This document shows, one piece after another, positions 1 to 10,026 of a stretch of DNA of 64,000 nt. The translations under genes and the position numbers were made by a program. Where the stretch lies: the NCBI GenBank assembly GCA_028287395.1, contig JAQBPR010000003.1, positions 82,390 through 146,389 on the forward strand, given 5' to 3'. The notes below the pieces were generated by a model. The model was not told the DNA's origin and ran no database searches. It saw only the letters and a program-made list of their open reading frames with translations. The DNA is from Bacilli bacterium (lineage in GTDB: Bacteria; Bacillota; Bacilli; Paenibacillales; NBRC-103111). Within the stretch, counting starts at the first letter, position 1; each line of letters opens with the position of its first letter.

Positions 1-392
1 AGCAAACGACTCTCGGATACTTTTGCTACTCCGCGCAAATACTTGGCTTTAATCCCGCCAACAATTTCAGGTGGATCATTAATGGCATCTGAATCTACGT
101 CAATGACATCATTTGCCGAATCAACGATCAAACCAACTTCAAGATCATTTGCAGCAACAATTATAATTCGCGTATTTTCAGAATACTCTTTTTGCGGCAT
201 GCCAAAGCGTTCCCTTAAATCAATAATAGGAATAACGATACCTCTTAAATTAATTACCCCCCTAATAAAAGATAACGTTTTAGGTACACGTGTAATCGGC
301 TGCATTCTTTCAATCGTTCTTACTTTCTCCACTTCTACACCATACTCTTCACTTCCAAGTGCAAAAACGATTACTTTGATTTCTTCGCCCAT
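1..392 (-). CDS. cheW: Chemotaxis coupling protein CheW (partial, C-terminus outside window)
   Basis: About 130 residues are visible, starting MGEEIKVIVFALGSEEYGVE at an ATG preceded by GGAGG (plus-strand cctcc at 401-405). The frame stays open to the window edge, so only the last part is missing. The sequence has the CheW fold pattern: IRGVINLRGIVIPIIDLR, then RIIIVAANDLEVGLIVDS. CheW links the kinase CheA to the membrane chemoreceptors. It follows cheA by about 30 bases, as in the B. subtilis fla/che operon, where cheC, cheD and sigD come next and would lie beyond the left edge. Confidence 0.95.
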   Translation of the reverse strand, partial: MGEEIKVIVFALGSEEYGVEVEKVRTIERMQPITRVPKTLSFIRGVINLRGIVIPIIDLRERFGMPQKEYSENTRIIIVAANDLEVGLIVDSANDVIDVDSDAINDPPEIVGGIKAKYLRGVAKVSESRL

Positions 393-421
393 ATTAAGTA
401 CCTCCATTAAGTAAAATATAA

Positions 422-2485
422 TTATTTAATCAATGCATTCGTATCAATAATTAAAGCAACTTGTCCATCTCCCAATATAGTAGCGCCAGAAACAGCAAAA
501 ACATTGGATAAATATTTCCCAAGCGTTTTCAAAACAATTTCTTGCTGACCAATAAACTCGTTTACAACTAGCGCAGCAAGTTTTTCACCTTTTTTGACCA
601 CAACGATTTCTGTTTCCTTTGTTTCCTCGCTATCATCCTTAGGTACATTAAATATTGTGCTAAGGGCAATTAACGGAATAATACTATTGCGATAATCAAT
701 ATAAATATTTCCCTGAACGTGACGAATTTGATCCTTTTGAATGACCGCTGTTTCCACGATTGAAGATAGTGGAATGGCATATTTCTCATTTTCCACTCTA
801 AGCAGCATTGCAGAAATGATCGATAGTGTAAGGGGTAATTGCACTGAAAACTTCGTTCCAGAACCAAGTTTGGATTCAATGCTAACATGTCCACCCAAAG
901 AATGAATCTTCGTCTTGACTACATCAAGACCAACACCACGTCCAGAAATGTCGGATATTTTATCCGCTGTGCTGAACCCTGAAGCAAAAAGCAATTGATA
1001 TACTTCTTCATCAGACATCTTATTCGCTTGATCTGCAGTAACAACACCGTTTTTAACAGCGGTTTTCAGCACTTTCTCGCGATTGATTCCTCTGCCATCT
1101 TCCTCAATTTCAATAAATACATGATTTCCACTATGAAAAGCACGAAGATTAATCGTGCCTGTTTCTTTTTTACCAGCAGCGATCCGATCTGTAATTGGTT
1201 CAACGCCATGATCAACTGCATTACGTAATAAATGCACCAAGGGATCTCCAATTTCATCGATTACCGTTCTATCTAATTCAGTGTCCGCACCTGTTATGAC
1301 CAAATCTACTTTTTTATCCAACGACTTGGCAATATCTCGTATCATTCTTGGAAAGCGATTGAATACGGTATCTACTGGAACCATCCGTAATTTGAGAACA
1401 ATGTTTTGCAAGTCACTGCTTACTCTAGACATATGCTCAACAGTTTCTATTAAATCATTCCTGCGAATTTCGCTTGATAGCTGTTCCAATCGCACACGAT
1501 CAATGAGCAGCTCGCTAAATAAATTCATTAATGAATCCAATCGTTCAATATCGACACGTATGGTTCTGTTTGAAACAGGAGCGTTAGCATTCGCTGCAGC
1601 ACCCGTTTGGATAGCAGCATCTTTCGAAGGAGCAGCTGTCATCAATTCTTTTACGCTCGAAGCAGCTGTCTCTTCTTTTGCTTTACCGATATTTTCATTA
1701 GCATTAAAGTTTTCTCTTGTTACTTGCTTCAAGCTTTCTTTATCAATAGCTGTTGCATTCACACTCTCAATTTCTGAAACATTAGCAATGGTTTTTTCCA
1801 ATTCTTCTTGTGAGATATTCGAAATAAAGTATACAGAAAAAACTTTTTCAAATTTTTCTTGTTCAATTTCTTCAACAGAAGGTGTCGATTTAATTACTTC
1901 ACCATTACGTTCAAAAACATCAAAAACCATGTAGGCTCTTGCAGCTTTTAAAACACAATCATCTCGAACGGCGACTTCCACATAAAATACTTGATGACCT
2001 GAAGAAATGGCTTGCTCCAATACTGAATACTGATATTCATCGATGACAATAGCAGGTAAACTTTCATTTACAGCTTCTTTGACAGAAGGAGTGCCTTTCA
2101 AGTGATCGCCTGAAACTATGGATTTCAGTATTGTAACAATATGCGAAACATCCGCTCTCCCTGTACCCCCTTGCACAATATCTTCAACCATTGCTTCTAA
2201 TGCGTCAGTACTTTTGAACAAGCAATCAAAAATCACAGGATCCATTTGTAATTTCAAATTACGCAGTAAATCAAGTACATTCTCCATTTGATGAGTCAAT
2301 GAAGCAATATCCTCAAACCCCATTGTTGCTGACATTCCTTTTAACGTATGGGCAGAGCGGAAAATATTATGAACAATAGCGACATCATTTGGATTTTGTT
2401 CCAAATTTAAAAGATTTTCATTCAAAGCCTGCAAATGCTCTTTCGATTCATCAATAAACATTGAAAGGTATTGATTTAATTCCAA
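422..2485 (-). CDS. cheA: Chemotaxis sensor histidine kinase CheA
   Basis: About 687 residues. The histidine phosphotransfer domain is N-terminal, with the phosphorylated His in FRSAHTLKGMSATMGF near residue 46. A P2-like CheY/CheB docking region follows (about 140-240), then the P3 dimerisation helices (from TIRVDIERLDSLM, about 305), the P4 kinase core (N box LLRNAVDHG, G boxes EEDGRGI and SGRGVGLDVV), and the P5 CheW-like domain. The start is probably TTG at 2485 (MELNQYLSMFIDES), which lies 9 bases after GGAGG; the ATG at 2491 is only 3 bases from it. CheA phosphorylates CheY and CheB in response to receptor signals. Confidence 0.96.
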   Translation of the reverse strand: MELNQYLSMFIDESKEHLQALNENLLNLEQNPNDVAIVHNIFRSAHTLKGMSATMGFEDIASLTHQMENVLDLLRNLKLQMDPVIFDCLFKSTDALEAMVEDIVQGGTGRADVSHIVTILKSIVSGDHLKGTPSVKEAVNESLPAIVIDEYQYSVLEQAISSGHQVFYVEVAVRDDCVLKAARAYMVFDVFERNGEVIKSTPSVEEIEQEKFEKVFSVYFISNISQEELEKTIANVSEIESVNATAIDKESLKQVTRENFNANENIGKAKEETAASSVKELMTAAPSKDAAIQTGAAANANAPVSNRTIRVDIERLDSLMNLFSELLIDRVRLEQLSSEIRRNDLIETVEHMSRVSSDLQNIVLKLRMVPVDTVFNRFPRMIRDIAKSLDKKVDLVITGADTELDRTVIDEIGDPLVHLLRNAVDHGVEPITDRIAAGKKETGTINLRAFHSGNHVFIEIEEDGRGINREKVLKTAVKNGVVTADQANKMSDEEVYQLLFASGFSTADKISDISGRGVGLDVVKTKIHSLGGHVSIESKLGSGTKFSVQLPLTLSIISAMLLRVENEKYAIPLSSIVETAVIQKDQIRHVQGNIYIDYRNSIIPLIALSTIFNVPKDDSEETKETEIVVVKKGEKLAALVVNEFIGQQEIVLKTLGKYLSNVFAVSGATILGDGQVALIIDTNALIK

Positions 2486-2520
2486 TTGCATACACCTCCG
2501 TAAGTTTCAATAAATGCCGT

Positions 2521-3576
2521 TTATTTCATAACCTCCAAAACCAATTGTTCAGCAATTTTTTGTTGTGGCAAGATGTATTTCACACATTGCAGTTCAATTG
2601 CTGCTCTTGGCATTCCAAACACAACACAAGTTTCTTCGGATTCAGCAATGGTCGACATTGCTCCAGCATTTTTTAATGCCAACATTCCTTTTGCTCCATC
2701 ACTTCCCATCCCTGTCATAAGAATTACATGTCTCTTCAGTTCTGTAAAGGGAACTAGTGATTCAAAAAGAATATCTACCGATGGTCGATGCCCAGAACGA
2801 GGATCTTCCTTTGAGGTGCGGAGACAATAGTTTTTCGTCCCGTCTTTATAAACCCTCATATGAAATCCGCCAGGCGCTAAATATGCTGTACTTGCTTCTA
2901 AAGGTAGGCCGTCTTCAGCTTCAACCACATTTATATTCGATATCGTATCCAGTCTTTGCGCCAACGATTTTGTGAAATTAGGCGGCATGTGCTGGACGAT
3001 TACGATCGGAGCCGGAAAAGCTTCGGGAATCCCACTTAATAATTGCTGCAATGCTCTCGGTCCACCTGTAGATGTTCCAACGGCAACAATATGATTAAAT
3101 CCAAAAGCAGGAGTTCTTTTTATATAGGAAGCGTTACGCTGGATAGCACCGGTTAGTGAAGTGTTCTTACTCACTTTTGAAGAAACGGCTATTTCTAACT
3201 TTTCAAAAAGTAAGGATTTCACTTTATGTAAGTCTAAAGATATAGATCCCGAAGGTTTTTTAACAAAATCAATGGCTCCCCATTCAAGTGCTTGGATCGT
3301 TTCGTTCGCACCAGCTTTTGTTAAATTACTCAACATAATAACAGGCGTTGGATTTTCCTTCATGATTATTTTCAAAGCTTGCAATCCATCCATTTCAGGC
3401 ATTTCAACATCCATTGTAATAACATCCGGTTTATGCGTTATTGTTTTCTCTACCGCTTCTCGACCATTTTTAGCTGTGGCTATGACTTGATAAAGCGGAT
3501 TTTCCGAAATTATATCTGAGATTAATTTCCGCATAAATATTGAATCATCCACAACGAGTACTGTATAGGGCGGCAT
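2521..3576 (-). CDS. cheB: Chemotaxis response regulator and protein-glutamate methylesterase CheB
   Basis: 351 residues. The N-terminal receiver domain (1-120) has VLVVDDS and the phospho-acceptor Asp56 in ITMDVEMPEMDG. The C-terminal esterase domain has the catalytic triad: Ser169 in VGTSTGGPRA, His196 in VQHMPPNFT, and Asp293 in MTGMGSDGAKGM. It demethylates (or deamidates) receptor glutamates for sensory adaptation once phosphorylated by CheA. The start ATG has an AAGGAGGGG ribosome binding site. It sits between flhG and cheA, the usual order in Bacilli. Confidence 0.97.
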   Translation of the reverse strand: MPPYTVLVVDDSIFMRKLISDIISENPLYQVIATAKNGREAVEKTITHKPDVITMDVEMPEMDGLQALKIIMKENPTPVIMLSNLTKAGANETIQALEWGAIDFVKKPSGSISLDLHKVKSLLFEKLEIAVSSKVSKNTSLTGAIQRNASYIKRTPAFGFNHIVAVGTSTGGPRALQQLLSGIPEAFPAPIVIVQHMPPNFTKSLAQRLDTISNINVVEAEDGLPLEASTAYLAPGGFHMRVYKDGTKNYCLRTSKEDPRSGHRPSVDILFESLVPFTELKRHVILMTGMGSDGAKGMLALKNAGAMSTIAESEETCVVFGMPRAAIELQCVKYILPQQKIAEQLVLEVMK

Positions 3577-3630
3577 GTACTCTCCCCTCCTTCATGATGT
3601 AAGAAACCATTTTGTCCAGAAAGCTGCTTG

Positions 3631-4509
3631 CTATTTGAGAAGTTTAATCATTTTACTTAAAAACCCTTTCACACCAGAAACCTCTTGATTCTCTGACACA
3701 TTTTGACCATTAATAAAATGATCAGCAAGCTCATGAATACTTTTAGAAGCAAGGCTATTTGGAAATGCGATTGTAAACGGTACTTGTTTTTTTACTGCCT
3801 TAGAAACTTGAATATCATCTGGAACATAACCAAGCGTTGGAATTTCCAATTGTAGAAATCTTTTTGCAACTAAACTGATTTTATCAGCTGTATATTTGCC
3901 TTCTTTATCGTCTGTAACACGATTAACTACTAGACGAAAAGGGACTTGATAATCCATATTGTGAACCATTTTTATGATTGCATAAGCATCTGTTATCGAT
4001 GTCGGTTCAGGTGTTGTCACAACTATTGTTTCCTGTGCCGCTAAAATGAACTTTAACGTTTCTTTCGACAATCCGGCACCCGTATCAAAAATGATGAAAT
4101 CAACATGACCATTTAACTCGCTAACTTGTTGAGCAAAATATTCTAACTCTTGTTCAGATAATCGCAATAGGTCACTAAAGCCAGACCCCCCAGCAATAAA
4201 TTCTAAATCATGATATCCCTTATGAATAATTTCCCAAATTGTCTTTTCCCGTTTAAGTAAATGATACAAATTAAATTTTGGTGAAATTCCCATGAGTACA
4301 TCAATATTAGCTAAACCTATATCAGCATCAAATACAAGAACTTTATATCCTCTTGTTTGCAGTGTTAAGGCAAAATTAAGTGTAAAGTTCGATTTGCCTA
4401 CCCCACCTTTGCCGCTAGTAACTGTAATTACCTTTGTTGTTCTTACGCGTCCATCCTTTTGCGATTGAACCATCATCAAATCTCTTAAGCTTTGTGCCTG
4501 ATCATTCAT
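3631..4509 (-). CDS. flhG: Flagellum site-determining ParA-like ATPase FlhG
   Basis: 292 residues (YlxH/FlhG/MinD family). The N-terminal DQAQSLRDLM motif (3-12) is the segment known in this family to stimulate the FlhF GTPase. The deviant Walker A TSGKGGVGKS (31-40) follows, then the Asp of DADIGLANIDVL and a switch segment FIIFDTGAGLS. FlhG works with FlhF to control where and how many flagella are built. Its start lies inside the last codons of flhF (8-base overlap), which points to translational coupling. Confidence 0.95.
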   Translation of the reverse strand: MNDQAQSLRDLMMVQSQKDGRVRTTKVITVTSGKGGVGKSNFTLNFALTLQTRGYKVLVFDADIGLANIDVLMGISPKFNLYHLLKREKTIWEIIHKGYHDLEFIAGGSGFSDLLRLSEQELEYFAQQVSELNGHVDFIIFDTGAGLSKETLKFILAAQETIVVTTPEPTSITDAYAIIKMVHNMDYQVPFRLVVNRVTDDKEGKYTADKISLVAKRFLQLEIPTLGYVPDDIQVSKAVKKQVPFTIAFPNSLASKSIHELADHFINGQNVSENQEVSGVKGFLSKMIKLLK

Positions 4510-5755
4510 CGCTGGTTGCCCCCATTATCAGGCCAATGATCGTATTCTCATCTGCCGCGGAAATATCGTCCGGTACGTTCTGTCCATTCGTAACATAAGA
4601 AAGCTGAAGTGGGAAGTCATTCAATAAATTAACAATGGCGCCATAAGAATCTGTCTCGTCCAATTTAGTAAATAATACTTTATCTAAATTGAACTTTGAA
4701 AAATTATCCGTAATGACTTTCATATCCTTATATTTAGTTGTTAAACTTAATACCAAGAAGGTTTCACTTTTACCTTTATTTTGAATTAGGGCATGCAATT
4801 CAGAAACATACATTTCATTTCGGAAATTACGACCCGCTGTGTCCATAAAAATAACATCTCGATCATGCAATTGCTGAAATGCTTTATTTAAATCCTGGGG
4901 TGAAAAAACAACTTCTAAAGGTATATTTAATATTGTTGCATAGGTCTTTAATTGTTCTACTGCCGCAATCCGGTATGTATCGGAAGTAATAAAACCAACT
5001 TTTCGATGATGCTTTAACACTTGTTCAGCGGCTAATTTAGCGATTGTTGTTGTTTTCCCTACACCAGTAGGCCCTACAAAATGAACGACTTTCGTATCTA
5101 AACCAATATTCTTGGGAATATCCGATTTAATCGTTTGTAATAAATGTTTTTTGGCAATTGCGTACGCATTTTCTCGATTCATTTCTTCATTAGAAGCTTC
5201 TAATTCTTCTTGAATACGGAATAGTGTTTGCTGTATCAGGTTTGGATCCACTTCTTGAGAAAGCAATTGATCTTCCAATTCTATCAATACGGGATGACGT
5301 TCTTCAACTAATATTTGTGAACGTGATGAAAGTTTATTCATCATATCTTTCATTTGCCGTAATTCGGCTAAAATCGTTGTTTCATCTTTTGCCATTGGTG
5401 TTTCTTTAATAACAGGCGGAGTAGGCGCATTTGCAAATATAACATCTGGTACGTAAGGTAATGGCTCTTCCAATACTGCAACAGATGAAATTTGATTTAA
5501 TATCGTTGTAGCGGCTAGCTGCGAATGACCGATATTTGCTTCATTCCTAATAATAGGTTTGGTTTTCGCAGTTGACAGTGGTGATCCGGTATCCGTAGCA
5601 GCAATCACTTCAATTTTCTTTTTTGAAAAAAAACCTAAAAATCCACCGATGCGAATTTCCTTTGTATTCAAAATTACGGCATCTTTTCCAAGATCATTGC
5701 GAATTTTTTGCAATGCGTCCGGCATGGAATCCACGATATATTTTTTCACTCTCAT
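4502..5755 (-). CDS. flhF: Flagellar biosynthesis SRP-family GTPase FlhF
   Basis: 417 residues. The N-terminal region is basic and low-complexity (about 1-140). An N domain and a G domain follow, with Walker [17 protein letters not shown] (about 226-241), DTAGRN (G3) and FTKLDETDSYG (G4). The G domain belongs to the same SIMIBI clade as Ffh and FtsY, both also present in this window. FlhF marks the site of basal-body assembly. Its ATG overlaps the flhA stop (ATGA) and its end overlaps flhG. Confidence 0.95.
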   Translation of the reverse strand: MRVKKYIVDSMPDALQKIRNDLGKDAVILNTKEIRIGGFLGFFSKKKIEVIAATDTGSPLSTAKTKPIIRNEANIGHSQLAATTILNQISSVAVLEEPLPYVPDVIFANAPTPPVIKETPMAKDETTILAELRQMKDMMNKLSSRSQILVEERHPVLIELEDQLLSQEVDPNLIQQTLFRIQEELEASNEEMNRENAYAIAKKHLLQTIKSDIPKNIGLDTKVVHFVGPTGVGKTTTIAKLAAEQVLKHHRKVGFITSDTYRIAAVEQLKTYATILNIPLEVVFSPQDLNKAFQQLHDRDVIFMDTAGRNFRNEMYVSELHALIQNKGKSETFLVLSLTTKYKDMKVITDNFSKFNLDKVLFTKLDETDSYGAIVNLLNDFPLQLSYVTNGQNVPDDISAADENTIIGLIMGATSDE

Positions 5756-7785
5756 AAATTCACTACCCCCATGCTTTGAATTTCAACGCTTGGCTCTAAC
5801 TCACTATAGGATAGTACAGGAATATCCTGCATTGAGCGTTCCAACAATTGCCTTAAGTACATGCGTATCGTTGGCGAGGTAAGAATGACTGGCTGCTGTC
5901 CTGCTTGAATCGCTTTATTGACTTGTTCGTTTAAACGATGGTAAATCATTTGTGAAGAAGAAGGATCCAGAGCTAGATAAGAGCCTTGATCCGATTGTTG
6001 TACTGCTTCAGCTATTCGCTTTTCTAAAGTAGGACCCACAGTAATTACTTTTAAAGGATTCCCCGTCGATGCATATTGCTGTGTAATCTGTCGTGAAAGA
6101 GATTGGCGAACATATTCTGTTAAAATTTCCGGGTCTTTAGTATAGCCGCCATTATCGGCCAATGTTTCCAAAATAGTCACTAAATCGCGAACGGAAATTT
6201 TTTCGCGCAATAGTTTAGCTAATACTTTTTGAACATCACCAATCGACAGCATATTCGGAATCAAATCATCAACCAATGCAGGATATGTCTCTTTGATGCT
6301 CTCGACCAAAGTCTTTGTTTCTTGACGTCCTACAAGCTCGTGCGCATGTCTCTTAATAATTTCGGTTAAATGTGTAGCTACAACCGAAGGCGGATCAACG
6401 ACTGTATATCCTGATAGTTCAGCTCGCTCTTTCATAGCTTCATCAATCCATATAGCAGGCAGTCCAAACGCTGGTTCCGTTGTTTCAATTCCGGAAATGG
6501 AATCATCGTCTATTCCTGGACTCATCGCCAAATAGTGATTAAGTAATAATTCACCACGAGCTACCATATTTCCTTTAATTTTTATGACATATTCATTCGG
6601 TTTTAGTTGAATATTGTCGCGAATACGGATAACGGGTACAACTACTCCCAATTCAAGTGCACATTGTCTTCGAATCAAGATAATTCGGTCTAACAAATCT
6701 CCGCCTTGCTGCGTATCTGCTAATGGAATTAAACCGTATCCGAACTCAAATTCGATCGGATCAACCTGTAACAAACTAATCACACTTTCCGGGCTGCGAA
6801 CTTCTTCAATTTGCTGTTCTTCTTCTTTTTGGTAGTCCTCTACTTCTTTTCGATTTAATTTCTTTTGCATATTTCTTGCTGAAATATACAGAATTATCGC
6901 AATGGGATACGCTGTGAAATATGAAATAGGTGTGAAAGTACCTAATAAAAAGATCGTTCCAGAAACAATATATAATAGTCGAGGGTACGAAAAAAGCTGT
7001 TCTGTCAAATCCGATGCCAAATTCCCTTCAGAAGCAGATCTTGTAACAATTAAACCCGCAGCGGTTGAGATAAGCAAAGCGGGAATTTGACTAACGAGTC
7101 CATCCCCTATTGTAAGCACAGAAAATGTGGAAGCCGCGTCTGCAAAAGACATCCCACCCATAGTCATTCCGATAATAAGTCCACCGATTAAGTTGATAAC
7201 GAGAATTATAATACCTGCAATAGCATCGCCTTTAACAAATTTACTGGCACCGTCCATGGCTCCGTAAAAATCTGCTTCTTTTTCAATTTTCTTGCGGCGT
7301 TCTCTCGCTTGCTGTTCGTTGATTAAGCCAGAATTCAAGTCAGCATCAATACTCATCTGTTTCCCCGGCATTGCATCCAAAGTAAATCTGGCGCCAACCT
7401 CCGCTACCCGTTCCGCACCTTTAGTAATAACAATAAATTGTACAATCACGAGAATAAGAAACACAACTAATCCTACGACAATATTACCTTCAGAAACGAA
7501 AGATCCAAAGGTAGAAACGACATTTCCTGCTTCATGCTTCGCCAAAATATTACGTGTTGTCGAAATGTTTAACGCCAAACGAAAAAGGGTAGTAATAAGT
7601 AGTAAAGAAGGAAAGATAGAGAACTGTAAAGCTTCTTGTGTATTCATCGAAACCAATAAAATAACTAAGGCTAATGAAATATTGATTATAAGAAGAAAAC
7701 TCAACAATGGAATCGGAATGGGAACTACCATCATTAAAACGATACCAATAATTCCGATCAAAATGGATAAGTCCCTGATTCGCAT
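5752..7785 (-). CDS. flhA: Flagellar type III export gate protein FlhA
   Basis: 677 residues, the usual length. The first 310 residues contain about eight membrane segments and the FHIPEP-family signature VGARFTLDAMPGKQMSIDAD (about 132-151). The rest is the large cytoplasmic domain that forms the nonameric ring receiving substrate-chaperone complexes. It is the core of the proton-driven flagellar export apparatus. The start ATG follows AAAGGGGCC about 8 bases upstream. It overlaps flhF by 4 bases downstream and follows flhB. Confidence 0.97.
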   Translation of the reverse strand: MRIRDLSILIGIIGIVLMMVVPIPIPLLSFLLIINISLALVILLVSMNTQEALQFSIFPSLLLITTLFRLALNISTTRNILAKHEAGNVVSTFGSFVSEGNIVVGLVVFLILVIVQFIVITKGAERVAEVGARFTLDAMPGKQMSIDADLNSGLINEQQARERRKKIEKEADFYGAMDGASKFVKGDAIAGIIILVINLIGGLIIGMTMGGMSFADAASTFSVLTIGDGLVSQIPALLISTAAGLIVTRSASEGNLASDLTEQLFSYPRLLYIVSGTIFLLGTFTPISYFTAYPIAIILYISARNMQKKLNRKEVEDYQKEEEQQIEEVRSPESVISLLQVDPIEFEFGYGLIPLADTQQGGDLLDRIILIRRQCALELGVVVPVIRIRDNIQLKPNEYVIKIKGNMVARGELLLNHYLAMSPGIDDDSISGIETTEPAFGLPAIWIDEAMKERAELSGYTVVDPPSVVATHLTEIIKRHAHELVGRQETKTLVESIKETYPALVDDLIPNMLSIGDVQKVLAKLLREKISVRDLVTILETLADNGGYTKDPEILTEYVRQSLSRQITQQYASTGNPLKVITVGPTLEKRIAEAVQQSDQGSYLALDPSSSQMIYHRLNEQVNKAIQAGQQPVILTSPTIRMYLRQLLERSMQDIPVLSYSELEPSVEIQSMGVVNL

Positions 7786-7803
7786 TGTTTGAGGCCCCTT
7801 TCT

Positions 7804-8898
7804 TTACGATTTGGTTTTGCCCTTAATTTTATATACATAAGCTAATACTTCTGCAACCGCTTGAAACAAATCCGCTGGAATCGACTGTCCTAATTCGACT
7901 TGGTCATATAAAGCTCTTGCCAGAGGTTTATTTTCCATCATTATTATACCATTATCTTTGGCAATCTCTTTTATCTTAAGAGCAATATAATCCTTACCTT
8001 TTGCGATTACTTTTGGAGCTTCCATCGCCTGCGCATTATACTTTAATGCTATCGCAAAATGAGTTGGGTTTGTGATTACTACATCTGCTTTAGGTATTTC
8101 CTGCATCATACGCTGCATCGCTAATTTTCTTTGTCTTTCTTTTATTTTCCCTTTAATTAAGGGATCGCCTTCTGACTTCTTATATTCATCTTTAATATCC
8201 TGCTTTGACATCTTCAAACTTTTTTCATGCTCGTATTTTTGAAATACATAATCAAAAATCGCCAATATAACAAGAATAAGCCCTATTTCAATACCAAGCT
8301 TTACAGTGATAGAAGAAATGTAGCTTAACGAATTTTCTAATGAATAATGAGATAACTTCATAAGCTCTTCTTTTTGTCCAGATATCGTGAAATAAACGAC
8401 TATTGCGACTATACTTACTTTTAACAAAGATTTTAAAAAGTCAACCAATGTCTTCACACTAAATATTCTCTTTGCGCCTTCGAGAGGATTGATTTTACTA
8501 AATTTCATCAAAAGCGGATCTCCAGTAAAAAGAAATCCTATTTGCAAATAATTAGCTAGAAGGGCAATTACGACTGTCCCGACAAAAATGGGAGACAACA
8601 TAATAAAACCTTCCCACATTAATTTTCCAAAGAGCGAAGTTACATTATCAATGGATACTCCCGATAGCAAGTAATCATTAAAAGTAACTGTAAACAATTT
8701 CACAAAATGTTGTTTTAAAAAGCCGCCAAACATTAAAAAAGAAAGAAATGTAAAAAACAATATTAATGCGCCCGGTAAATCCATACTTTTGGCAACTTGC
8801 CCTTTTTTTCTTGCGTCTTCTCTTTTCTTAGGTGTAGCAGATTCCGTCTTCTCTTGGGCAAACAACTGAAGATCGAGTTGCAATTGAAACTGCGACAC
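7804..8898 (-). CDS. flhB: Flagellar export apparatus switch protein FlhB
   Basis: 364 residues. An N-terminal basic segment (EKTESATPKKREDARKKGQV) precedes four membrane segments. The cytoplasmic domain carries the self-cleavage site NPTH in VVITNPTHFAIALKY (about 270-285). Cleavage at NPTH switches export from rod/hook proteins to filament proteins together with FliK. The start is GTG at 8898 after GGAGG. A shorter relative of its C-terminal domain is encoded at 38457-38750. Confidence 0.97.
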   Translation of the reverse strand: MSQFQLQLDLQLFAQEKTESATPKKREDARKKGQVAKSMDLPGALILFFTFLSFLMFGGFLKQHFVKLFTVTFNDYLLSGVSIDNVTSLFGKLMWEGFIMLSPIFVGTVVIALLANYLQIGFLFTGDPLLMKFSKINPLEGAKRIFSVKTLVDFLKSLLKVSIVAIVVYFTISGQKEELMKLSHYSLENSLSYISSITVKLGIEIGLILVILAIFDYVFQKYEHEKSLKMSKQDIKDEYKKSEGDPLIKGKIKERQRKLAMQRMMQEIPKADVVITNPTHFAIALKYNAQAMEAPKVIAKGKDYIALKIKEIAKDNGIIMMENKPLARALYDQVELGQSIPADLFQAVAEVLAYVYKIKGKTKS

Positions 8899-8937
8899 GG
8901 ATTAACCTCCTACATGTACTGCGGCTTTAAATGAAAA

Positions 8938-9723
8938 TTACGAGCTAGAACCTGCTAATAATTCCAAAAGCTTTTGCATTGAGCTAAACATGGAAGCAAA
9001 CAAATCGGAAAAAAGCACTAAGAATCCTTGAATAAATAATGTTAATAAAACAAAACCAATTAATACTTTCAATGGCATTCCAATGACAAATACGTTAAAT
9101 TGCGGCGCTGTTTTAGCTAAAATCCCCAACCCAACGTCAACTAAAAATAATGCCGCTATCATGGGAGCTGCCATCTGAAAAGCTAAAGAAAAAACGGTTG
9201 AAAACGTCTTCAACAGGAAATCGGATACTTGCCCATTATAGATATGGGCAAATGCATCATTAGAAATAGGTACCCATTTATAACTATCGATAATGGCATG
9301 AATCAAATAATGGTGCCCATCCATAGTTAGAAATAACAGAACAGCGAGCATAAATTTTAAATTACCAAGTATTGGGGTTTGCGCTCCAGTCATTGGATCA
9401 ATAATATTTGCCATGCTGAAACCCATTTGCATATCTATGAAAGACCCGGAAATTTGTACGACTGTAAAAAAAAGATAGCCGACAAATCCAAGTAGCAATC
9501 CAATTACAATTTCTTTCATAAGCGAAACCAAAAAGAAACCATCAATAGAAATACTCGCTTTATCCATTGCAGAAAAGGCAATTAATGTAATGAAAAAAGA
9601 TAAGCCTATTTTAAATTGGTTCGGTACATTTTTAGAAGAAAAAACAGGAGCGACGACAAAAAATGATGTAATTCGACAAAAAACTAACAAAAGATTAGGC
9701 AAATATTGCAGAATATACCCCAT
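8938..9723 (-). CDS. fliR: Flagellar export gate protein FliR
   Basis: 261 residues with about six hydrophobic segments and the family pattern VFCRITSFFVVAPVFSSKNVPNQFKIGLS at the N-terminus (positions about 14-42). FliR, FliP and FliQ form the helical export gate inside the MS ring. The ATG start is only 11 bases from the fliQ stop. It ends 39 bases before flhB. Length and order match the family. Confidence 0.95.
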   Translation of the reverse strand: MGYILQYLPNLLLVFCRITSFFVVAPVFSSKNVPNQFKIGLSFFITLIAFSAMDKASISIDGFFLVSLMKEIVIGLLLGFVGYLFFTVVQISGSFIDMQMGFSMANIIDPMTGAQTPILGNLKFMLAVLLFLTMDGHHYLIHAIIDSYKWVPISNDAFAHIYNGQVSDFLLKTFSTVFSLAFQMAAPMIAALFLVDVGLGILAKTAPQFNVFVIGMPLKVLIGFVLLTLFIQGFLVLFSDLFASMFSSMQKLLELLAGSSS

Positions 9724-9734
9724 CTATTCACAGC

Positions 9735-10004
9735 CTACCCAATATATTTGTAAAGGTTATTCATGATGTTATAAGTAAAATCAACTAAAGTGTTTAATAT
9801 CCATGGACCAAATATAAGAATGGAGAATAATACAGCTACGATCTTTGGCACAAATGCTAACGTTTGCTCTTGAATTTGTGTTGTTGCTTGAAATATACTG
9901 ATAATCAATCCAACGACTAAACCAACAATGAGCATAGGTGCACTCGCTTTAAGCACCGTATAAACGGCTTGCCCTGCCAATTGAATGACAAACTCTGATC
10001 CCAT
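9735..10004 (-). CDS. fliQ: Flagellar export gate protein FliQ
   Basis: 89 residues with two membrane segments (about 15-38 and 50-75) and the family pattern LVVGLIISIFQATTQIQEQT. It forms a complex with FliP and FliR in the export gate. The ATG start has an AGAGGGG ribosome binding site. Length matches the family (about 89-90). Confidence 0.95.
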   Translation of the reverse strand: MGSEFVIQLAGQAVYTVLKASAPMLIVGLVVGLIISIFQATTQIQEQTLAFVPKIVAVLFSILIFGPWILNTLVDFTYNIMNNLYKYIG

Positions 10005-10026
10005 TGCATTCCCCTCTTTATCCGGT

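Noticed and set aside
43..414. Open frame of 123 codons on the plus strand
   Set aside because: It lies antisense to the clear cheW gene, has no ribosome binding site and a low-complexity Ser/Ile/Thr composition.
1281..1934. 217-codon plus-strand frame opposite cheA
   Set aside because: Its product is Ser/Ile/Leu-rich and mirrors cheA codon use; no family features or ribosome binding site.
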